Of a stretch of DNA of 61,972 bases, positions 1 through 9,686 are shown in pieces. Position 1 is the first letter of the stretch. Each line of letters starts with the position of its first letter. Made by a program: the position numbers and the translations under genes. Below the pieces are notes generated by a model. The model was given only the letters and a program-made list of their open reading frames with translations. It ran no database searches and was not told where the DNA came from. The stretch spans positions 1 through 61,972 of the forward strand of contig NZ_AWGD01000006.1 in the NCBI RefSeq assembly GCF_000495795.1, read 5' to 3'. This DNA is from Asticcacaulis sp. AC460. Lineage in GTDB: Bacteria > Pseudomonadota > Alphaproteobacteria > Caulobacterales > Caulobacteraceae.

Positions 1-1
1 G

Positions 2-307
2 GCTCCGGCAGCCCCGGTTGCCGCCCCGGCCGCGGAAGCGCCCGCCGCTGCCCCGGCTGCGGCCAGCCCGCCCAAGGACGCCATCACCTCTCCCATGGTC
101 GGCACTGTCTATTTATCGGCCCAGCCGGGCGCCGCGGCCTTCATCAAGGTCGGCGACAAGGTCAAACAAGGCCAGACCCTGCTGATCATCGAAGCCATGA
201 AGACCATGAACCCGATCCCGTCGCCGCGCGAAGGCGTGGTCGCCCAGATTCTGGTCAACGACGCCCAGCCGGTCGAGTACGGCGCGCCGCTCGTCGTCTT
301 CGAGTAA
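2..307 (+). CDS. accB: Biotin carboxyl carrier protein of acetyl-CoA carboxylase, C-terminal part
   Basis: This is the 3' part of accB; the start lies before the window. BCCP carries the biotin that AccC carboxylates and that the carboxyltransferase uses to make malonyl-CoA, the first committed step of fatty-acid synthesis. The visible frame opens with an Ala/Pro-rich linker, typical of BCCP, followed by a complete biotinyl domain of about 75 residues. The biotinylation motif EAMKTMN is clear, and the lysine is the attachment site. accC starts 6 bases after the stop codon, so the two genes are almost certainly one operon. The identification is firm; only the N-terminus is unseen. Confidence 0.95.
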   Translation, partial: APAAPVAAPAAEAPAAAPAAASPPKDAITSPMVGTVYLSAQPGAAAFIKVGDKVKQGQTLLIIEAMKTMNPIPSPREGVVAQILVNDAQPVEYGAPLVVFE

Positions 308-313
308 GCGGCC

Positions 314-1669
314 ATGAAAACCTTCGACAAGATCCTGATCGCCAACCGCGGCGAGATCGCGCTGCGCGTCATCCGCGCCGCCAAGGAAATGGGCATCGCC
401 ACCGTAGCCGTCCATTCCGAAGCCGACCGCAACGCCATGCACGTCCACCTGGCCGACGAATCCGTCTGCATCGGGCCGGCGCCGGCGTCCAAGTCCTATC
501 TCAACATCCCGTCGATCATTGCCGCCGCCGAAATCACCGGCGCCCAGGCGATCCACCCGGGCTACGGCTTCCTGTCGGAGAACGCCAAGTTCGCCGACAT
601 CGTCAGCGCCCACGGCCTGACCTTCATCGGCCCGAAGGCGGAGCATATCCGCATGATGGGCGACAAGATCACCGCCAAGCAGGCCGCCAGGGATTCGGGC
701 ATTCCCGTCGTTCCGGGTTCCGACGGCGGCGTTGCGACCGTCGAAGAGGCCATGGCGGCCGCCGAAGACATCGGTTTCCCCGTCCTGATCAAGGCCGCCT
801 CCGGTGGCGGTGGCCGCGGCATGAAGGTCGCCAAGGACCGCGACTCGCTGGCCGAGGCCGTCATGTCGGCTCAGTCCGAAGCGGCTGCCGCGTTTGGTGA
901 CGGTACGGTCTATATGGAGCGCTATCTCCAGAAGCCGCGCCACATCGAAATCCAGATCATCGCCGACAGCCATGGCAATGTCTGCCATCTGGGCGAACGC
1001 GACTGCTCACTGCAGCGCCGCCACCAGAAGGTGCTGGAAGAAGCCCCCTCGCCCGTCATCGACAAGGCCGCCCGCGACAAGATCGGCATGGTCTGCGTCG
1101 ATGCCATCAAGAAGATCGGCTATCTCGGCGTCGGCACCATCGAGTTCCTGTACGAAGATGGCGAGTTCTTCTTCATCGAGATGAACACCCGCCTGCAGGT
1201 CGAACATCCGGTGACCGAATACGTCACCGACCTGGACCTGGTGCGCGAGCAGATTCGTATCGCCGAGGGCTATCCGTTGTCGTTCACCCAGGACGATATC
1301 GACCTGACCACCCACGCCATCGAAGTCCGCATCAATGCCGAAAACGCCCGTACCTTCGTGCCCTCGCCCGGCACGGTGACCGATTTCCACGCTCCGGGCG
1401 GCCTGGGCGTGCGCATGGATTCGGCGATCTATAATGGCTATGCCATTCCGCCCTACTATGACTCTCTGGTCGGCAAACTGATCGTTCACGGCCGCGACCG
1501 TCCGGAAGCCTTGTCGCGTCTCAAGCGCGCCCTGCAGGAGACGGTCGTGTCGGGTATTGATACGACGATCCCGCTGTTTCTCGATCTGCTGAACGAGAAA
1601 GACATCCAGACCGGGGATTACAATATCCACTGGCTGGAAAACTGGATCAAGGCGCAAAGCCCGCAGTAA
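314..1669 (+). CDS. accC: Biotin carboxylase subunit of acetyl-CoA carboxylase
   Basis: Encodes 451 residues, the normal length for AccC. The enzyme carboxylates the biotin on AccB using ATP and bicarbonate. The N-terminal pre-ATP-grasp domain begins [13 protein letters not shown]. The ATP-grasp glycine loop ([10 protein letters not shown]) lies near residues 163-172, and the biotin carboxylase signature [13 protein letters not shown] near residue 290. The C-terminal domain is complete. It follows accB directly, giving the usual accBC operon. After the stop there is a 13-bp hairpin (1676-1705) without a clear T-run. Confidence 0.98.
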   Translation: MKTFDKILIANRGEIALRVIRAAKEMGIATVAVHSEADRNAMHVHLADESVCIGPAPASKSYLNIPSIIAAAEITGAQAIHPGYGFLSENAKFADIVSAHGLTFIGPKAEHIRMMGDKITAKQAARDSGIPVVPGSDGGVATVEEAMAAAEDIGFPVLIKAASGGGGRGMKVAKDRDSLAEAVMSAQSEAAAAFGDGTVYMERYLQKPRHIEIQIIADSHGNVCHLGERDCSLQRRHQKVLEEAPSPVIDKAARDKIGMVCVDAIKKIGYLGVGTIEFLYEDGEFFFIEMNTRLQVEHPVTEYVTDLDLVREQIRIAEGYPLSFTQDDIDLTTHAIEVRINAENARTFVPSPGTVTDFHAPGGLGVRMDSAIYNGYAIPPYYDSLVGKLIVHGRDRPEALSRLKRALQETVVSGIDTTIPLFLDLLNEKDIQTGDYNIHWLENWIKAQSPQ

Positions 1670-1675
1670 GAGCCT

Positions 1676-1705
1676 CCGGCCAGGGTGCGAAGCACCCTGG
1701 GCCGG
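1676..1705 (+). other. Hairpin after accC
   Basis: CAGGGTGC and GCACCCTG pair across a GAA loop (1681-1699). Outer CCGGC/GCCGG pairs are separated by one bulged G. It starts seven bases after the accC stop. No T-tract follows, so it may stabilise the 3' end or be a weak terminator. Confidence 0.45.
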
Positions 1706-1823
1706 AATCGCGACAGCGCTGAACAGCGCGGTACCTATCCTCGCATGATGATGGATCAGGACCAACCATCTCGAAACTTTATCGTCGCGCCAGAAGAATG
1801 CCTCCTACCCTATGGAGGTAATC

Positions 1824-2252
1824 ATGACCCTTTCCCTGCACGACATTTCCAAGACGATGCGCGATATCGATCTGTGCATGCTGACGTCCAAGACCGTCAC
1901 CGGCGAACTCGAAGCCCGCCCCATGAGCAATAACCGTAAGGTCGACTGGGACGGCGATACCTGGTTCTTCGCCGATGGTGGTTCCTCAGCCGCCCAGGAA
2001 ATCGCCGCCAACCCCGAAGTCAATCTCGCCTATTCGCGCGAGCCCGGCCTTCTGACCAAGCCCTTCTTCCTGTCCGTCACCGGCCATGCCGAACTGGTCA
2101 ATGATCGCGCCGAAATGGAAAAGCACTGGAACAAGGATATCGAGCTCTGGTTCAAGGACGGCCTCGACACCCCGGGCCTCGTCATGATCCACGTCAAGGC
2201 CGATCGCCTGAAATACTGGGACGGCATGGAGGAAGGTGAACTGCGCTTGTAA
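1824..2252 (+). CDS. Pyridoxamine 5'-phosphate oxidase-like (general stress protein type) flavin-binding protein
   Basis: Encodes 142 residues with the split-barrel PNPOx-like fold. The N-terminal half has the pattern MLTSKTVTGELEARPMS followed by WFFADG, and the C-terminus has KADRLKYWDG. Both are typical of the small general stress protein 26 family, which binds FMN or a related cofactor. The substrate is unknown. The ATG at 1824 is chosen over the upstream in-frame ATG at 1812, because that codon runs into the strong ribosome binding site GGAGG (1814-1818) serving 1824 at a five-base gap. The gene stands alone between accC and aat and is closed by a strong terminator at 2352-2391. It is probably not a vitamin B6 enzyme, since it is short and isolated from pyridoxine genes. 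Confidence 0.85.
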   Translation: MTLSLHDISKTMRDIDLCMLTSKTVTGELEARPMSNNRKVDWDGDTWFFADGGSSAAQEIAANPEVNLAYSREPGLLTKPFFLSVTGHAELVNDRAEMEKHWNKDIELWFKDGLDTPGLVMIHVKADRLKYWDGMEEGELRL

Positions 2253-2351
2253 CTTGTCAATCAAAAGCTACAAGCTTTCACAACGCAAGCCAATCAGTCC
2301 ATTGCGAGTCACAATTCACCTCAATTGCATTTCGCAATTTTTGGAAAAATT

Positions 2352-2391
2352 AGAGCCGGCACCATAACCTCCTGGTTATGGTGCCGGCTTT
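2352..2391 (+). terminator. Strong intrinsic terminator after the PNPOx-like gene
   Basis: A perfect 15-bp stem (2355-2369 with 2374-2388) closes a TCCT loop and extends by A-T and G-T pairs to 2352/2391. It is followed by a short T-rich stretch. It separates the PNPOx-like gene from aat. Confidence 0.85.
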
Positions 2392-2441
2392 GCATTTCCC
2401 CTTGGAAAACTTGCACCAAATCGGGCTAAACAGCCGGGCCC

Positions 2442-3089
2442 ATGCCTGACTTTACCCTCGATGACCTGATCGACTGCTACCGCACCGGCGTCTTCCCGAT
2501 GTCCGACGCGCGCGACGACGACTACCTGTTCCTGGTCGACCCGCCGATGCGCGGAGTGTTGCCACTGGACGCTTTTCATATCCCGTCGCGATTGGCGCGG
2601 ACTGTGCGCAAGGACGACTATGCCGTCCGGATCGATACCGCCTATCAGCAGGTCATCGAACTGTGTGCCGAAGAAGCCCTCAACCGCACCTCGACGTGGA
2701 TATCCCATTCGATCCAGGCACTATATCAGGCGCTTTTTGCCCGCGGCCTGGCCCACAGTGTCGAGGTCTGGCGCGACGGCGACCTGATCGGCGGACTTTA
2801 CGGCGTGGCGATCGGCGGCGCCTTCTTCGGTGAAAGCATGGTCTCGCGGGCGACAGACGCCTCCAAGATTGCCCTGGTGCATCTGGTGGCGCGGCTGAAG
2901 GCCGGCGGATTCAAGCTCCTGGACTGTCAGTTCCAGACCGAACACCTCAACCAGTTCGGCGTGGTCGAGATCGAAAAGGCGGATTATCTGAAGTTGCTGG
3001 CCAATGCTGTCGATCTAAAGGCCGACTTTTACGACCTGCCTTCCACGGCGACAGGCAAGGATGTCATGCGACTGTTGAAAACCTTGTAG
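2442..3089 (+). CDS. aat: Leucyl/phenylalanyl-tRNA--protein transferase
   Basis: Encodes 215 residues. The enzyme transfers Leu or Phe from aminoacyl-tRNA to proteins with N-terminal Arg or Lys, marking them for ClpS/ClpAP degradation by the N-end rule. Family features include the opening FTLDDLIDCYRTGVFPMSD, the central WISHSIQALYQALFARGLAHSVEVW block, the GGLYGVAIGGAFFGESMVSR core and DCQFQTEHLNQFG towards the end. Length and order of motifs are normal. It converges on the DUF2155 gene, with stops only a few bases apart (3089 and 3093). The start follows the terminator at 2352-2391 after about 50 bases, so it probably has its own promoter. Confidence 0.97.
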   Translation: MPDFTLDDLIDCYRTGVFPMSDARDDDYLFLVDPPMRGVLPLDAFHIPSRLARTVRKDDYAVRIDTAYQQVIELCAEEALNRTSTWISHSIQALYQALFARGLAHSVEVWRDGDLIGGLYGVAIGGAFFGESMVSRATDASKIALVHLVARLKAGGFKLLDCQFQTEHLNQFGVVEIEKADYLKLLANAVDLKADFYDLPSTATGKDVMRLLKTL

Positions 3090-3092
3090 ATC

Positions 3093-3851
3093 TTAACTCG
3101 TCGCGCCGCCCAGCGGCTTGCGGCAGCCAATCACCCAGGCATCGTAGGTGGGGTGCTGCATCGGATTCAGGCTGGGGCTGGATGAGAAACTCCAGCCCTG
3201 GAAAATCTGCTTGGACTTGATGGACGCCATGGTGTTGGTCGCCGCCACCGGATTGGTGCGCACCGTCATATAGGCCATGACGTCGCCATGGGCCTCGTCA
3301 TCCGCCGTGGTTTCACACGCCTTGACCAGGTAGATCAGCCCCTTATAGCGCACAGGCTGGCCGATCGGCGCCTCGAAGCGCACACTCTCAGCATTGACCT
3401 TGTCCAGGGCTTCGATGATGGCCGTGCCATAGCGCGGACGCTTCTTCGGCACATAACTCGAGACGCTGGTTGACGACGATGAAGACGATGACGCAGCCGC
3501 GACGGTTTTGGGTTTTTCTTCCGGTTCGGCCTGGGCCTGGACCGCCGACGGCGGCACATAGGGCTTCAGTTCCGGAGTTGGCGCCGATGGCGTTGCCGGC
3601 TGCGGGGCAGGCGCAGCCGTCGTCGCGGCGGGCTTGGCCTTCTTCTTGTCGGGGGCGTAGGGCTTGTATTCGACGCCATCGACATAATAGGGCTGCGGAT
3701 CATAGTCCGCGTCGTCGACATAGCGCGGCACCTGACGCCCGCCGTCACCGCGCGTCGGCGGTGCGGTCTGGGCCGAGGCCGACACCACCGCACACAGGGC
3801 AACGGCGCCGAGTACAGCCCAGGAAACCTTGATATGCGAGCGCCGGACCAT
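3093..3851 (-). CDS. DUF2155 domain exported protein
   Basis: Encodes 252 residues. An N-terminal signal peptide (VSWAVLGAVALCAVVSASAQ) is followed by a Pro/Ala/Lys-rich linker and a serine tract near residue 130. The C-terminal DUF2155 domain contains RYKGLIYLVKAC, FQGWSFSSSPSLNP and YDAWVIGC; its paired cysteines could form a disulfide in the periplasm. The function of DUF2155 is not known. The ATG at 3851 is preferred over one seven codons upstream because TAGGAG lies five bases before it. It starts eight bases after the NDUFA12 stop, so the two genes are cotranscribed, an arrangement common in alphaproteobacteria. Confidence 0.88.
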   Translation of the reverse strand: MVRRSHIKVSWAVLGAVALCAVVSASAQTAPPTRGDGGRQVPRYVDDADYDPQPYYVDGVEYKPYAPDKKKAKPAATTAAPAPQPATPSAPTPELKPYVPPSAVQAQAEPEEKPKTVAAASSSSSSSTSVSSYVPKKRPRYGTAIIEALDKVNAESVRFEAPIGQPVRYKGLIYLVKACETTADDEAHGDVMAYMTVRTNPVAATNTMASIKSKQIFQGWSFSSSPSLNPMQHPTYDAWVIGCRKPLGGATS

Positions 3852-3859
3852 GTGAACTC

Positions 3860-4258
3860 CTACGGTTTCCACGCCTCATAGTCGCCGGCCGACTTCTGCC
3901 GCTCCGGCGTCTCATTGTTCATCGAGCCCTTTGGGAACTGCGCCAACGGCGTGCCGCTCATATTCGGCAGGTGCGGCTTTTCCCACGCCTTGCGCGGCAG
4001 CGGTTCCTTCGACGGCGGCGTGTCGTAGAGATAGTGCATCCAACCGTGCCAGTCGGGCGGAATCTTCGACGCATCGGCATAGCCCTTATAGAGCACATAA
4101 CGACGCTTGCGGCCGACATCATAGGCGTTGGACGCCGTACGGTCTTCGAAATAGCGGTTGCCGAACTCATCGGTGCCGACCTGACGCCCGCGCCGGCCTA
4201 CCGTAAACAGGGTGCCCAGCGTCGCGCCGCTCCACCACAGGAAAATCTTGTCCAGCAA
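3860..4258 (-). CDS. NADH:ubiquinone oxidoreductase subunit NDUFA12 family
   Basis: Encodes 132 residues. NDUFA12 (B17.2) is an accessory subunit of complex I, kept in alphaproteobacteria and mitochondria, on the cytoplasmic/matrix arm. Family landmarks are TLFTVGRRGRQVGTDEFGNRYFED (read as two parts, residues about 16-40), RRYVLYKG, PPDWHGWMHYL and KPHLPNMSGT. The start is a TTG: the codon is preceded by AGGA eight bases upstream, an in-frame TGA lies a few codons further up, and the resulting N-terminus MLDKIFLWW matches the family. It is the first gene of a two-gene operon with the DUF2155 gene, far from the main nuo cluster. Confidence 0.93.
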   Translation of the reverse strand: MLDKIFLWWSGATLGTLFTVGRRGRQVGTDEFGNRYFEDRTASNAYDVGRKRRYVLYKGYADASKIPPDWHGWMHYLYDTPPSKEPLPRKAWEKPHLPNMSGTPLAQFPKGSMNNETPERQKSAGDYEAWKP

Positions 4259-4467
4259 GGTACTTGTCCTCAGTCACAAATCAGGTCGAACTATAGTGAT
4301 CTGGCTCGGACAGGTAAAGGCACGGCGGGAAAAATTCTCGCCTCAACGGCAGGACGCCTACATCAACATATTGTGGACGATTGCCGAATTCACCACCACA
4401 TTTATTGATACCTCGCCTGTTGCGCGATACAGTTAACCAATGACCTGCGTTTTCTGCGGACCCTGAC

Positions 4468-7200
4468 ATGGCCTTTTTGTCCCCGGCGCTGCGCCGCCTG
4501 ATCACTCCCGGCGACCTGGAATCGCGCGTTATCGAGCGTGCGGGCACTTTTACCGAGGTTATTTGCCCGCGTGACATGCCGTCGGCCCAGGCCGAAGCCT
4601 GGCTCGACTGGGCCGATTCGCTGGCCGCCGACCTGCCGTCCGGCACCTGGACGCGATCGGGCGACGCCGACAGCGATGCCTTTGGCGGTGCTTTCGGCGA
4701 CTATGCCCACCGCCTGTCGCAGTGGGGCTTGCGCCTGGGTCACCTGTCCTCACCCGCCGAAGCCGGCGAATTCGCCGAAGCGCTGGAAGCGACCCTGCTC
4801 GCCGGGCTCGCCGCACCGGCTGTCAGCCTGGCGTCAGGCCATCGCGTTCATCCGACCGCCGGTGATATCCTGCCCCAGGTCGCTGAGGCGGCCCCGCTCT
4901 ATCTAGATGATCATTCCGGCCGCCAGGCCCTGATGCGGACTCTGGTCGACGCCCGCGCCGCCAAGCTGCGCGATGCCGCCCAAAGCCGGCTAGCCGCGGC
5001 CTTGGAAGACATTTCCAGCGCCATTGCCCGCAGTGAAGGCGAACATGCGGCATCGTTGCGACATAATCCGGCCCTGGCCCGCGCCGCCGGCCGTGCCCGC
5101 AGCCTTGGGGCCAGTGACGCCCTGATCGCACGCCAGATCCAGTTGAGCCAGACCTCGGCCGCCGGCTGGTCGCCGGCCGGGCCGGATGTGGTCGCGGTTC
5201 GCCACCGTGCCGTGGTCGGGGCACGCGACACAGTCGGCGCCGGTGATCCATCGGCTGTGCTGCTGGCCGAAACCGCCTTGGAGACGCCAGGCCTGCACCT
5301 GGTGTTCGATCCACGCGACGCCGAAGCATTGGAGACTCAGAACCTGGCGCCGAAAGCCGCCATCAATGTTGAGCGCTTCTTCGACGACGGCGGCTTCCAG
5401 GCCGAGGCCTTCGTCGATGCCGTTACGCTTTGGACCTGGGCACTGGATATCGAAGTTTCCGTTGCCTTTTCCGCGACCTATGCCGACTCTCTTAAGCTTC
5501 CTGCGGAACGTCCGGTCGCTCTTACCCTCGCCGGTTTGACCGACGCCTTGATGGGATTGGGCCTTTCGCTCAGCGACAGCGCGGCCGGCGACTATGCCTC
5601 ACATCTGTTCGCCCTGCTGGAGGCGGCGTCGGTCCATACCTCGGCGATCCTGGCGCAGCGTCTGTCGCCGCATGACGGCTTCAAGGCCGACAAGCCGGCC
5701 GCCATAGACCGGCTGAGCGGCAAGCTGTATCAGATCACGGCCCTGAAGGGGCATGGCGACCTGAAAGGCCGCAGCCTGGAACTGATCCAGTCTGCCTTGA
5801 AGCTGGCCAAGCTGACCGGGCTGCGCAATATCCAGTCGACCGCCCTGTTCGGCGACGACGAGCTGTCTTTGCGTCTGGGCGTTATGTTGGGCGACCAGGC
5901 CATCCGCGAGGTTCGTGGTGTCATCGAAGGTGATGACGGCACTTTCGTTTCCGTGCTGAAAGCGCCTGTGATCAAAGGGTTGCAGGCGCTTTCCGCCGAT
6001 TGGGATGAGATCCGCGGCCATCTGCTGGGCCACCGCAGTCTGTACGATGCCCCGCACATCAATGCCGCCGCCCTGAAGTCCAAGGGGCTGAGCGAGTTCG
6101 AGATCACCCAACTGCAGGACGCCCTGGCGACCGCCTCGACCTTGGGCGAGGTGTTTTCGACGCGCCACCTCGATATCAACTTCATACGCGACATCTGGGG
6201 CCTGAGCGAAAGCGATCTGGCAGATCCGGCTTTAAACCTGTTGGATGTGATGGGTTTTTCCGCCATCGAGCAAGATGCTGCGGAAGGTTATATCTTTGGT
6301 CATCGCGAACTGGATTCCTTGAAGGCGCTGAACGAAACGGCATGGCGTTTGATCGCGCCGCCGGGTTTGAAGGCGCAACTGGCCCTGCGCCAGGCGTGCG
6401 AGGCCTTTGTCGATTCGCCGTCGACGGCGGCCATGGTGGTCGCCTGGGACCAGACCCCAACCGAGGTGATGAAGCTGTATGCCCTGGCGGCCGGTCTGGA
6501 ACTGCGCGCTGTCACAGTCTGCCGCGCCGAACCGCCGGCGGATTTCCGACTGGAGATTCCGGTCTATGAGGACGCGCCCAGGCGCGAACCGGCCGCTGCG
6601 GCGGCCCCTGCCCCGGTGTCGTCGTCGCGGGTCATCGAGAAGATCATTGAGCGCGAGCGGTCGCGGACCAAGCTGCCGGACCGGCGCAAGGGTTATATCC
6701 AGAAGGCCGGGGTTGGCGGGCACAAGGTCTATATCCATACCGGCGAGTATGAGGATGGCTCGCTGGGCGAGATTTTCATCGATATGCACAAGGAGGGCGC
6801 CGCCTTCCGGTCGCTGATGAACAATTTCGCCATCGCGATTTCGATCGGGCTGCAGTACGGCGTCCCTTTGGACGAGTTCGTGGACGCCTTCGTGTTCACG
6901 CGTTTCGAGCCGGCCGGACCAGTGACGGGCAATGACCGGGTGCGATCGGCGACCTCAATTCTGGACTATATTTTCCGCGAGCTGGCGATTTCCTATCTCG
7001 ACCGCAACGACCTCAGCAATGCCGATCCGGAGGCCTTGAATGCCGATGGTCTGGGGCAAGGAGACGCGGTGCGCGAGACGGAGGAGGCCTTGCCGGCATC
7101 GCAGTTCATCTCGAAGGGCTTTGCACGCGGTACGGCAACGGATAATCTGGTAGTCGTGCCGTTCGCCCGCAAGCGTGAAGCCGTGAACGACGACGAGTGA
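4468..7200 (+). CDS. NrdJ-like TSCPD-domain protein, probable catalytically dead ribonucleotide reductase paralogue
   Basis: Encodes 910 residues. The last third is unmistakably like the C-terminal region of vitamin B12-dependent ribonucleotide reductase (NrdJ): [20 protein letters not shown], then [46 protein letters not shown] (read in pieces), and [16 protein letters not shown]. The first 650 residues look like a worn version of the reductase barrel (for example [29 protein letters not shown] in place of a phosphate-binding region). Only three cysteines occur in the whole protein, in VICPRD, RQACEA and TVCRAE, and none in the last 200 residues. Active NrdJ needs a thiyl cysteine, a redox pair and a C-terminal Cys pair, and is usually about 1,200 residues. 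A non-catalytic role is inferred. It is divergent from NDUFA12 and stands alone. Confidence 0.8.
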   Translation: MAFLSPALRRLITPGDLESRVIERAGTFTEVICPRDMPSAQAEAWLDWADSLAADLPSGTWTRSGDADSDAFGGAFGDYAHRLSQWGLRLGHLSSPAEAGEFAEALEATLLAGLAAPAVSLASGHRVHPTAGDILPQVAEAAPLYLDDHSGRQALMRTLVDARAAKLRDAAQSRLAAALEDISSAIARSEGEHAASLRHNPALARAAGRARSLGASDALIARQIQLSQTSAAGWSPAGPDVVAVRHRAVVGARDTVGAGDPSAVLLAETALETPGLHLVFDPRDAEALETQNLAPKAAINVERFFDDGGFQAEAFVDAVTLWTWALDIEVSVAFSATYADSLKLPAERPVALTLAGLTDALMGLGLSLSDSAAGDYASHLFALLEAASVHTSAILAQRLSPHDGFKADKPAAIDRLSGKLYQITALKGHGDLKGRSLELIQSALKLAKLTGLRNIQSTALFGDDELSLRLGVMLGDQAIREVRGVIEGDDGTFVSVLKAPVIKGLQALSADWDEIRGHLLGHRSLYDAPHINAAALKSKGLSEFEITQLQDALATASTLGEVFSTRHLDINFIRDIWGLSESDLADPALNLLDVMGFSAIEQDAAEGYIFGHRELDSLKALNETAWRLIAPPGLKAQLALRQACEAFVDSPSTAAMVVAWDQTPTEVMKLYALAAGLELRAVTVCRAEPPADFRLEIPVYEDAPRREPAAAAAPAPVSSSRVIEKIIERERSRTKLPDRRKGYIQKAGVGGHKVYIHTGEYEDGSLGEIFIDMHKEGAAFRSLMNNFAIAISIGLQYGVPLDEFVDAFVFTRFEPAGPVTGNDRVRSATSILDYIFRELAISYLDRNDLSNADPEALNADGLGQGDAVRETEEALPASQFISKGFARGTATDNLVVVPFARKREAVNDDE

Positions 7201-7201
7201 T

Positions 7202-7222
7202 CCAACGGCTTATAGCCGTTGG
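7202..7222 (+). other. Hairpin after the NrdJ-like gene
   Basis: A perfect 9-bp stem (7202-7210 with 7214-7222, loop TAT) begins two bases after the stop codon. No T-run follows, so termination is uncertain. Confidence 0.5.
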
Positions 7223-7328
7223 CAAGGGCGACTGCCCGCCGCGCGAGCGAGCCATGCGGCATTTGAGCTAAAAAATGTTGGCATCGCGCTTGCTGAGTGT
7301 CCGCCACAATCAGCGAAGGTGTTCCCTT

Positions 7329-7820
7329 ATGAAACGCATCACCCTGGCAATCCTGGCCCTTGGCCTGCTGTCCAGCCCCGCCCTGGCTCAGAACGCGTCC
7401 CAGATCGACGCCGCCCGGAATGGCGCCAGCTGCCCCAAGTGCAACCTGTTCCAGGCGGACTTCGTCGGCCTGGAGCTGAAGAACAAGAATTTCGCCGGTG
7501 CGCGTCTGCGTCAGGCAGACATGGGCATCGGTATCTTCAACGGAACGAACTTCTCCGGTGCCGACCTGCGTGACGTCAACGGTTCGGCAGCCTTGTTCGG
7601 CCGGGCCAGCTTCGCCGGTGCGGACATGACCAATTCGAACTTCGTCGGTGCTTATTTGGAGCACGCCAACTTCCGCGGCGCCAACCTGACCGGCGCGAAC
7701 TTCTCCGGCGCCGAAATGTCGACGGCTACGGGTCTGACGCAAGCCCAGTTCGACCGTGCCTGCGGTGATGAAGCGACCCAGGCGCCGGCGGGCATCCGCG
7801 TCCCGGTGTGTAATCAGTAG
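7329..7820 (+). CDS. Secreted pentapeptide-repeat protein
   Basis: Encodes 163 residues. A classical signal peptide (MKRITLAILALGLLSSPALA) is followed by a short Cys pair (SCPKC) and about twelve pentapeptide repeats of the A(D/N)LxG type (FAGARLRQAD, FSGADLRDVN, FAGADMTNSN, FRGANLTGAN and others). The repeats should fold as a right-handed quadrilateral beta-helix. A short C-terminal tail with two cysteines ends the protein. The start at 7329 is chosen because it begins the signal peptide and has GAAGG upstream; an upstream alternative adds 18 residues with no export signal. The molecular role is unknown. A terminator follows. Confidence 0.85.
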   Translation: MKRITLAILALGLLSSPALAQNASQIDAARNGASCPKCNLFQADFVGLELKNKNFAGARLRQADMGIGIFNGTNFSGADLRDVNGSAALFGRASFAGADMTNSNFVGAYLEHANFRGANLTGANFSGAEMSTATGLTQAQFDRACGDEATQAPAGIRVPVCNQ

Positions 7821-7860
7821 TCCCTGTCAAAGACCCGAGCACACATTCTGAGACAGTTGG

Positions 7861-7887
7861 AACCCCGGTGGAGACGCCGGGGTTTTC
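7861..7887 (+). terminator. Intrinsic terminator of the pentapeptide-repeat gene
   Basis: AACCCCGG (7861-7868) pairs with CCGGGGTT (7877-7884), followed by TTCC. It lies 40 bases after the stop codon. Confidence 0.7.
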
Positions 7888-7898
7888 CGTACCTGAGT

Positions 7899-8090
7899 AA
7901 CGGGGTTTGGGGCCTGCGGCCCCAAGTCTTCCTCTTCCATCCTTTGACCTCCGCCCGAAGGGGGCGAGGTCAAGGAAGAAAGACGAAAGATGCGGGGTCG
8001 CCCGCCGCATGGCTCTGGGCGTTCGGCGCGGAAATCGACCCACTGGGTCGATTTCATAAGGTTTGCCATGCGGCAAACCTTCGCTTCTCA
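7899..8090. repeat. Nested palindrome element, copy A, with extra hairpins
   Basis: This fills most of the 287-base gap between convergent genes. The left arm (7899-7924) has the family signature GGGGTTTGGGGCCTGCGGCC. The central stem (7941-7974) pairs CTTTGACCT(C)CGCCC with GGGCGAGGTCAAGG. The right arm of the other copies is missing; instead there are three further hairpins: ATGCGG/CCGCAT (7990-8010), an 11-bp perfect stem GAAATCGACCC/GGGTCGATTTC (8031-8055) and a 10-bp perfect stem AAGGTTTGCC/GGCAAACCTT (8058-8081). No coding potential is seen. Related copies lie at 11805, 23886 and 26435. Confidence 0.75.
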
Positions 8091-8107
8091 CCCCCGCGCC
8101 CCATTAG

Positions 8108-9646
8108 TTATTGCACGAATGGCCACCCCTCCGCATCAAACCCCAGCGCATTCAACCCCAGCTTCGGCGCGCCGCCGGACGCTCCGTCATAGTAGTGATA
8201 CACCAGGGTCGGCACGCCGCCGGCATTGACCACGCTGTTTCCGCCCGGTCCCTTGATATTGCCGTGGGCACTCAGCAGGATCGTTCCGCCGCCATCGACC
8301 AAGTTCAGCCCGCCACGGTCGAAGAACGGCCCCGTCGGTGAGGTCGAACGACCCACCAGAATCCGGTACCGGCTGTCGGCGTTACAGCAGGGATTGGCCG
8401 AGCCAAAATAGTAGTAGTACTTGGTCCCGTTCACCACCCACGGGAAGATGAATGGCCCCTCGACCCCGCCTGGACGCTTGGCGATGTCATACATCACCGA
8501 GCCCTTGCGCAGGCCCGTCACCGGATCCAGCTCAATTACGTGCATGCCGTCTTCCCACGAGCCAAACACCATGTACCAGTTGCCGGCGTCATCCTTATAA
8601 GGCGCTGGATCGATGGCGTTGTATTTGGTCGTGCAGCCCGGCCGCGTCCCGCAACTGGCGATAATCTCGCCGGCATCCGTCCATGGCCCCGTCGGCGTCG
8701 GCCCGGTCGCCAGGGCAATCACCGCCTCAGCACCCATATTGGTGCCGGCCACACTCGGCGTGCCATACACCGGGATCGAATAGTAGTGATAATACTTGCC
8801 GTTGGCGTACATCACGCTGGGCGCCCACAGGTCCGTCCGGCCGCCGCCGCCCGTCGTATTCTTGCTGGCCCACCACGAATAATCGGTCGCAAACGATCCG
8901 GTCGCCACCTTCGTAAAGGTCGTCAGATCGGTCGAACTGGCCAGGGTATTGTGCGTCCCGTAAAGCCAATAGGTCCCCGCCGTATCAACGATCAGGTTCG
9001 GATCATGCACGTCCACGCCGGCGCCCGACACCGTCTTTGGCAACGCATAAACCCGCGTACTTGTCAGACTTAATGTCCACTCCTGGCAGGTACAGGCCGT
9101 ACCGGTCGAAGGCCGCGTCTCCTGGGTCACCGGCCCGCCGGCATTGGTCTGAAGATACAGGCCGCTACGGACATTGCGGATCAGGTAGTTGCCGTTACCC
9201 AGCTTGAGGAAGGTCCACAAATGGTCATTGATGCCATTGTCGGCCCACTGCAAAGCTTCAGCCCCGGCCGTGGTCGAGGCGTTCTCGATCCCCGCCACCT
9301 GGTGGGTCAGCATGTTCTCGATATTGTACTGAGTGCTGTCCATGGTGATGGCGTGCCACAGTAATTCCTTGTTACCGCTGTCCGCGGCCTGGCCCAGCTT
9401 GGCGCCGGCGGTCTGGCTGGCGCCGGCAATGGCCAGGTACTGGCCCGACGAGACGTTGCGGATCTTCATCGAGACGGTGTCGTCTACCACCGACAGGGTG
9501 CCCATATCGACGCCCGTGGCGCTCGACGATGAGCTTCCACCGCCCCCGCCGCCGGAGCCACCACCTCCGCCGCCGCAGGCTGTGATCGCCCCTGTCATCA
9601 GGACGAGACAAAGCGCCGCCGCAACGGGCGTTTTTAAATTTGACAT
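8108..9646 (-). CDS. GH43 family lipoprotein with ricin-type lectin domain, arabinan-degrading type
   Basis: Encodes 512 residues. A lipoprotein signal ends at the lipobox ITAC (Cys24) and is followed by a Gly/Ser tether. Residues about 50-195 form a ricin-B-like carbohydrate-binding domain (repeats such as SGQYLAIAG, NGNYLIRNVRSGLYLQT). From about residue 200 comes a five-bladed GH43 domain. The expected catalytic triad is visible: Asp215 in VHDPNL, Asp346 in YNAIDPAPY and Glu396 in GGVEGPF. The domain resembles arabinan endo-1,5-alpha-L-arabinosidases, so arabinan is the likely substrate, but xylan or galactan cannot be excluded. The placement is a lipid-anchored surface or periplasmic enzyme. 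The promoter carries two TGTCSGACA operators, suggesting substrate-induced control. Confidence 0.88.
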   Translation of the reverse strand: MSNLKTPVAAALCLVLMTGAITACGGGGGGSGGGGGGSSSSSATGVDMGTLSVVDDTVSMKIRNVSSGQYLAIAGASQTAGAKLGQAADSGNKELLWHAITMDSTQYNIENMLTHQVAGIENASTTAGAEALQWADNGINDHLWTFLKLGNGNYLIRNVRSGLYLQTNAGGPVTQETRPSTGTACTCQEWTLSLTSTRVYALPKTVSGAGVDVHDPNLIVDTAGTYWLYGTHNTLASSTDLTTFTKVATGSFATDYSWWASKNTTGGGGRTDLWAPSVMYANGKYYHYYSIPVYGTPSVAGTNMGAEAVIALATGPTPTGPWTDAGEIIASCGTRPGCTTKYNAIDPAPYKDDAGNWYMVFGSWEDGMHVIELDPVTGLRKGSVMYDIAKRPGGVEGPFIFPWVVNGTKYYYYFGSANPCCNADSRYRILVGRSTSPTGPFFDRGGLNLVDGGGTILLSAHGNIKGPGGNSVVNAGGVPTLVYHYYDGASGGAPKLGLNALGFDAEGWPFVQ

Positions 9647-9686
9647 AGCGATTCCCTGGCTCCTGCGGGGCGTTTACGCCCTTATA

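Noticed and set aside
1812..1823. Upstream ATG as the start of the PNPOx-like gene
   Set aside because: This codon runs into the ribosome binding site that serves the ATG at 1824, and the extra four residues are not family-like.
2296..2354. AT-rich stretch before the terminator near aat considered as a small RNA promoter
   Set aside because: No -35/-10 pair with sound spacing was visible, and the hairpin is well explained as the terminator of the upstream gene.
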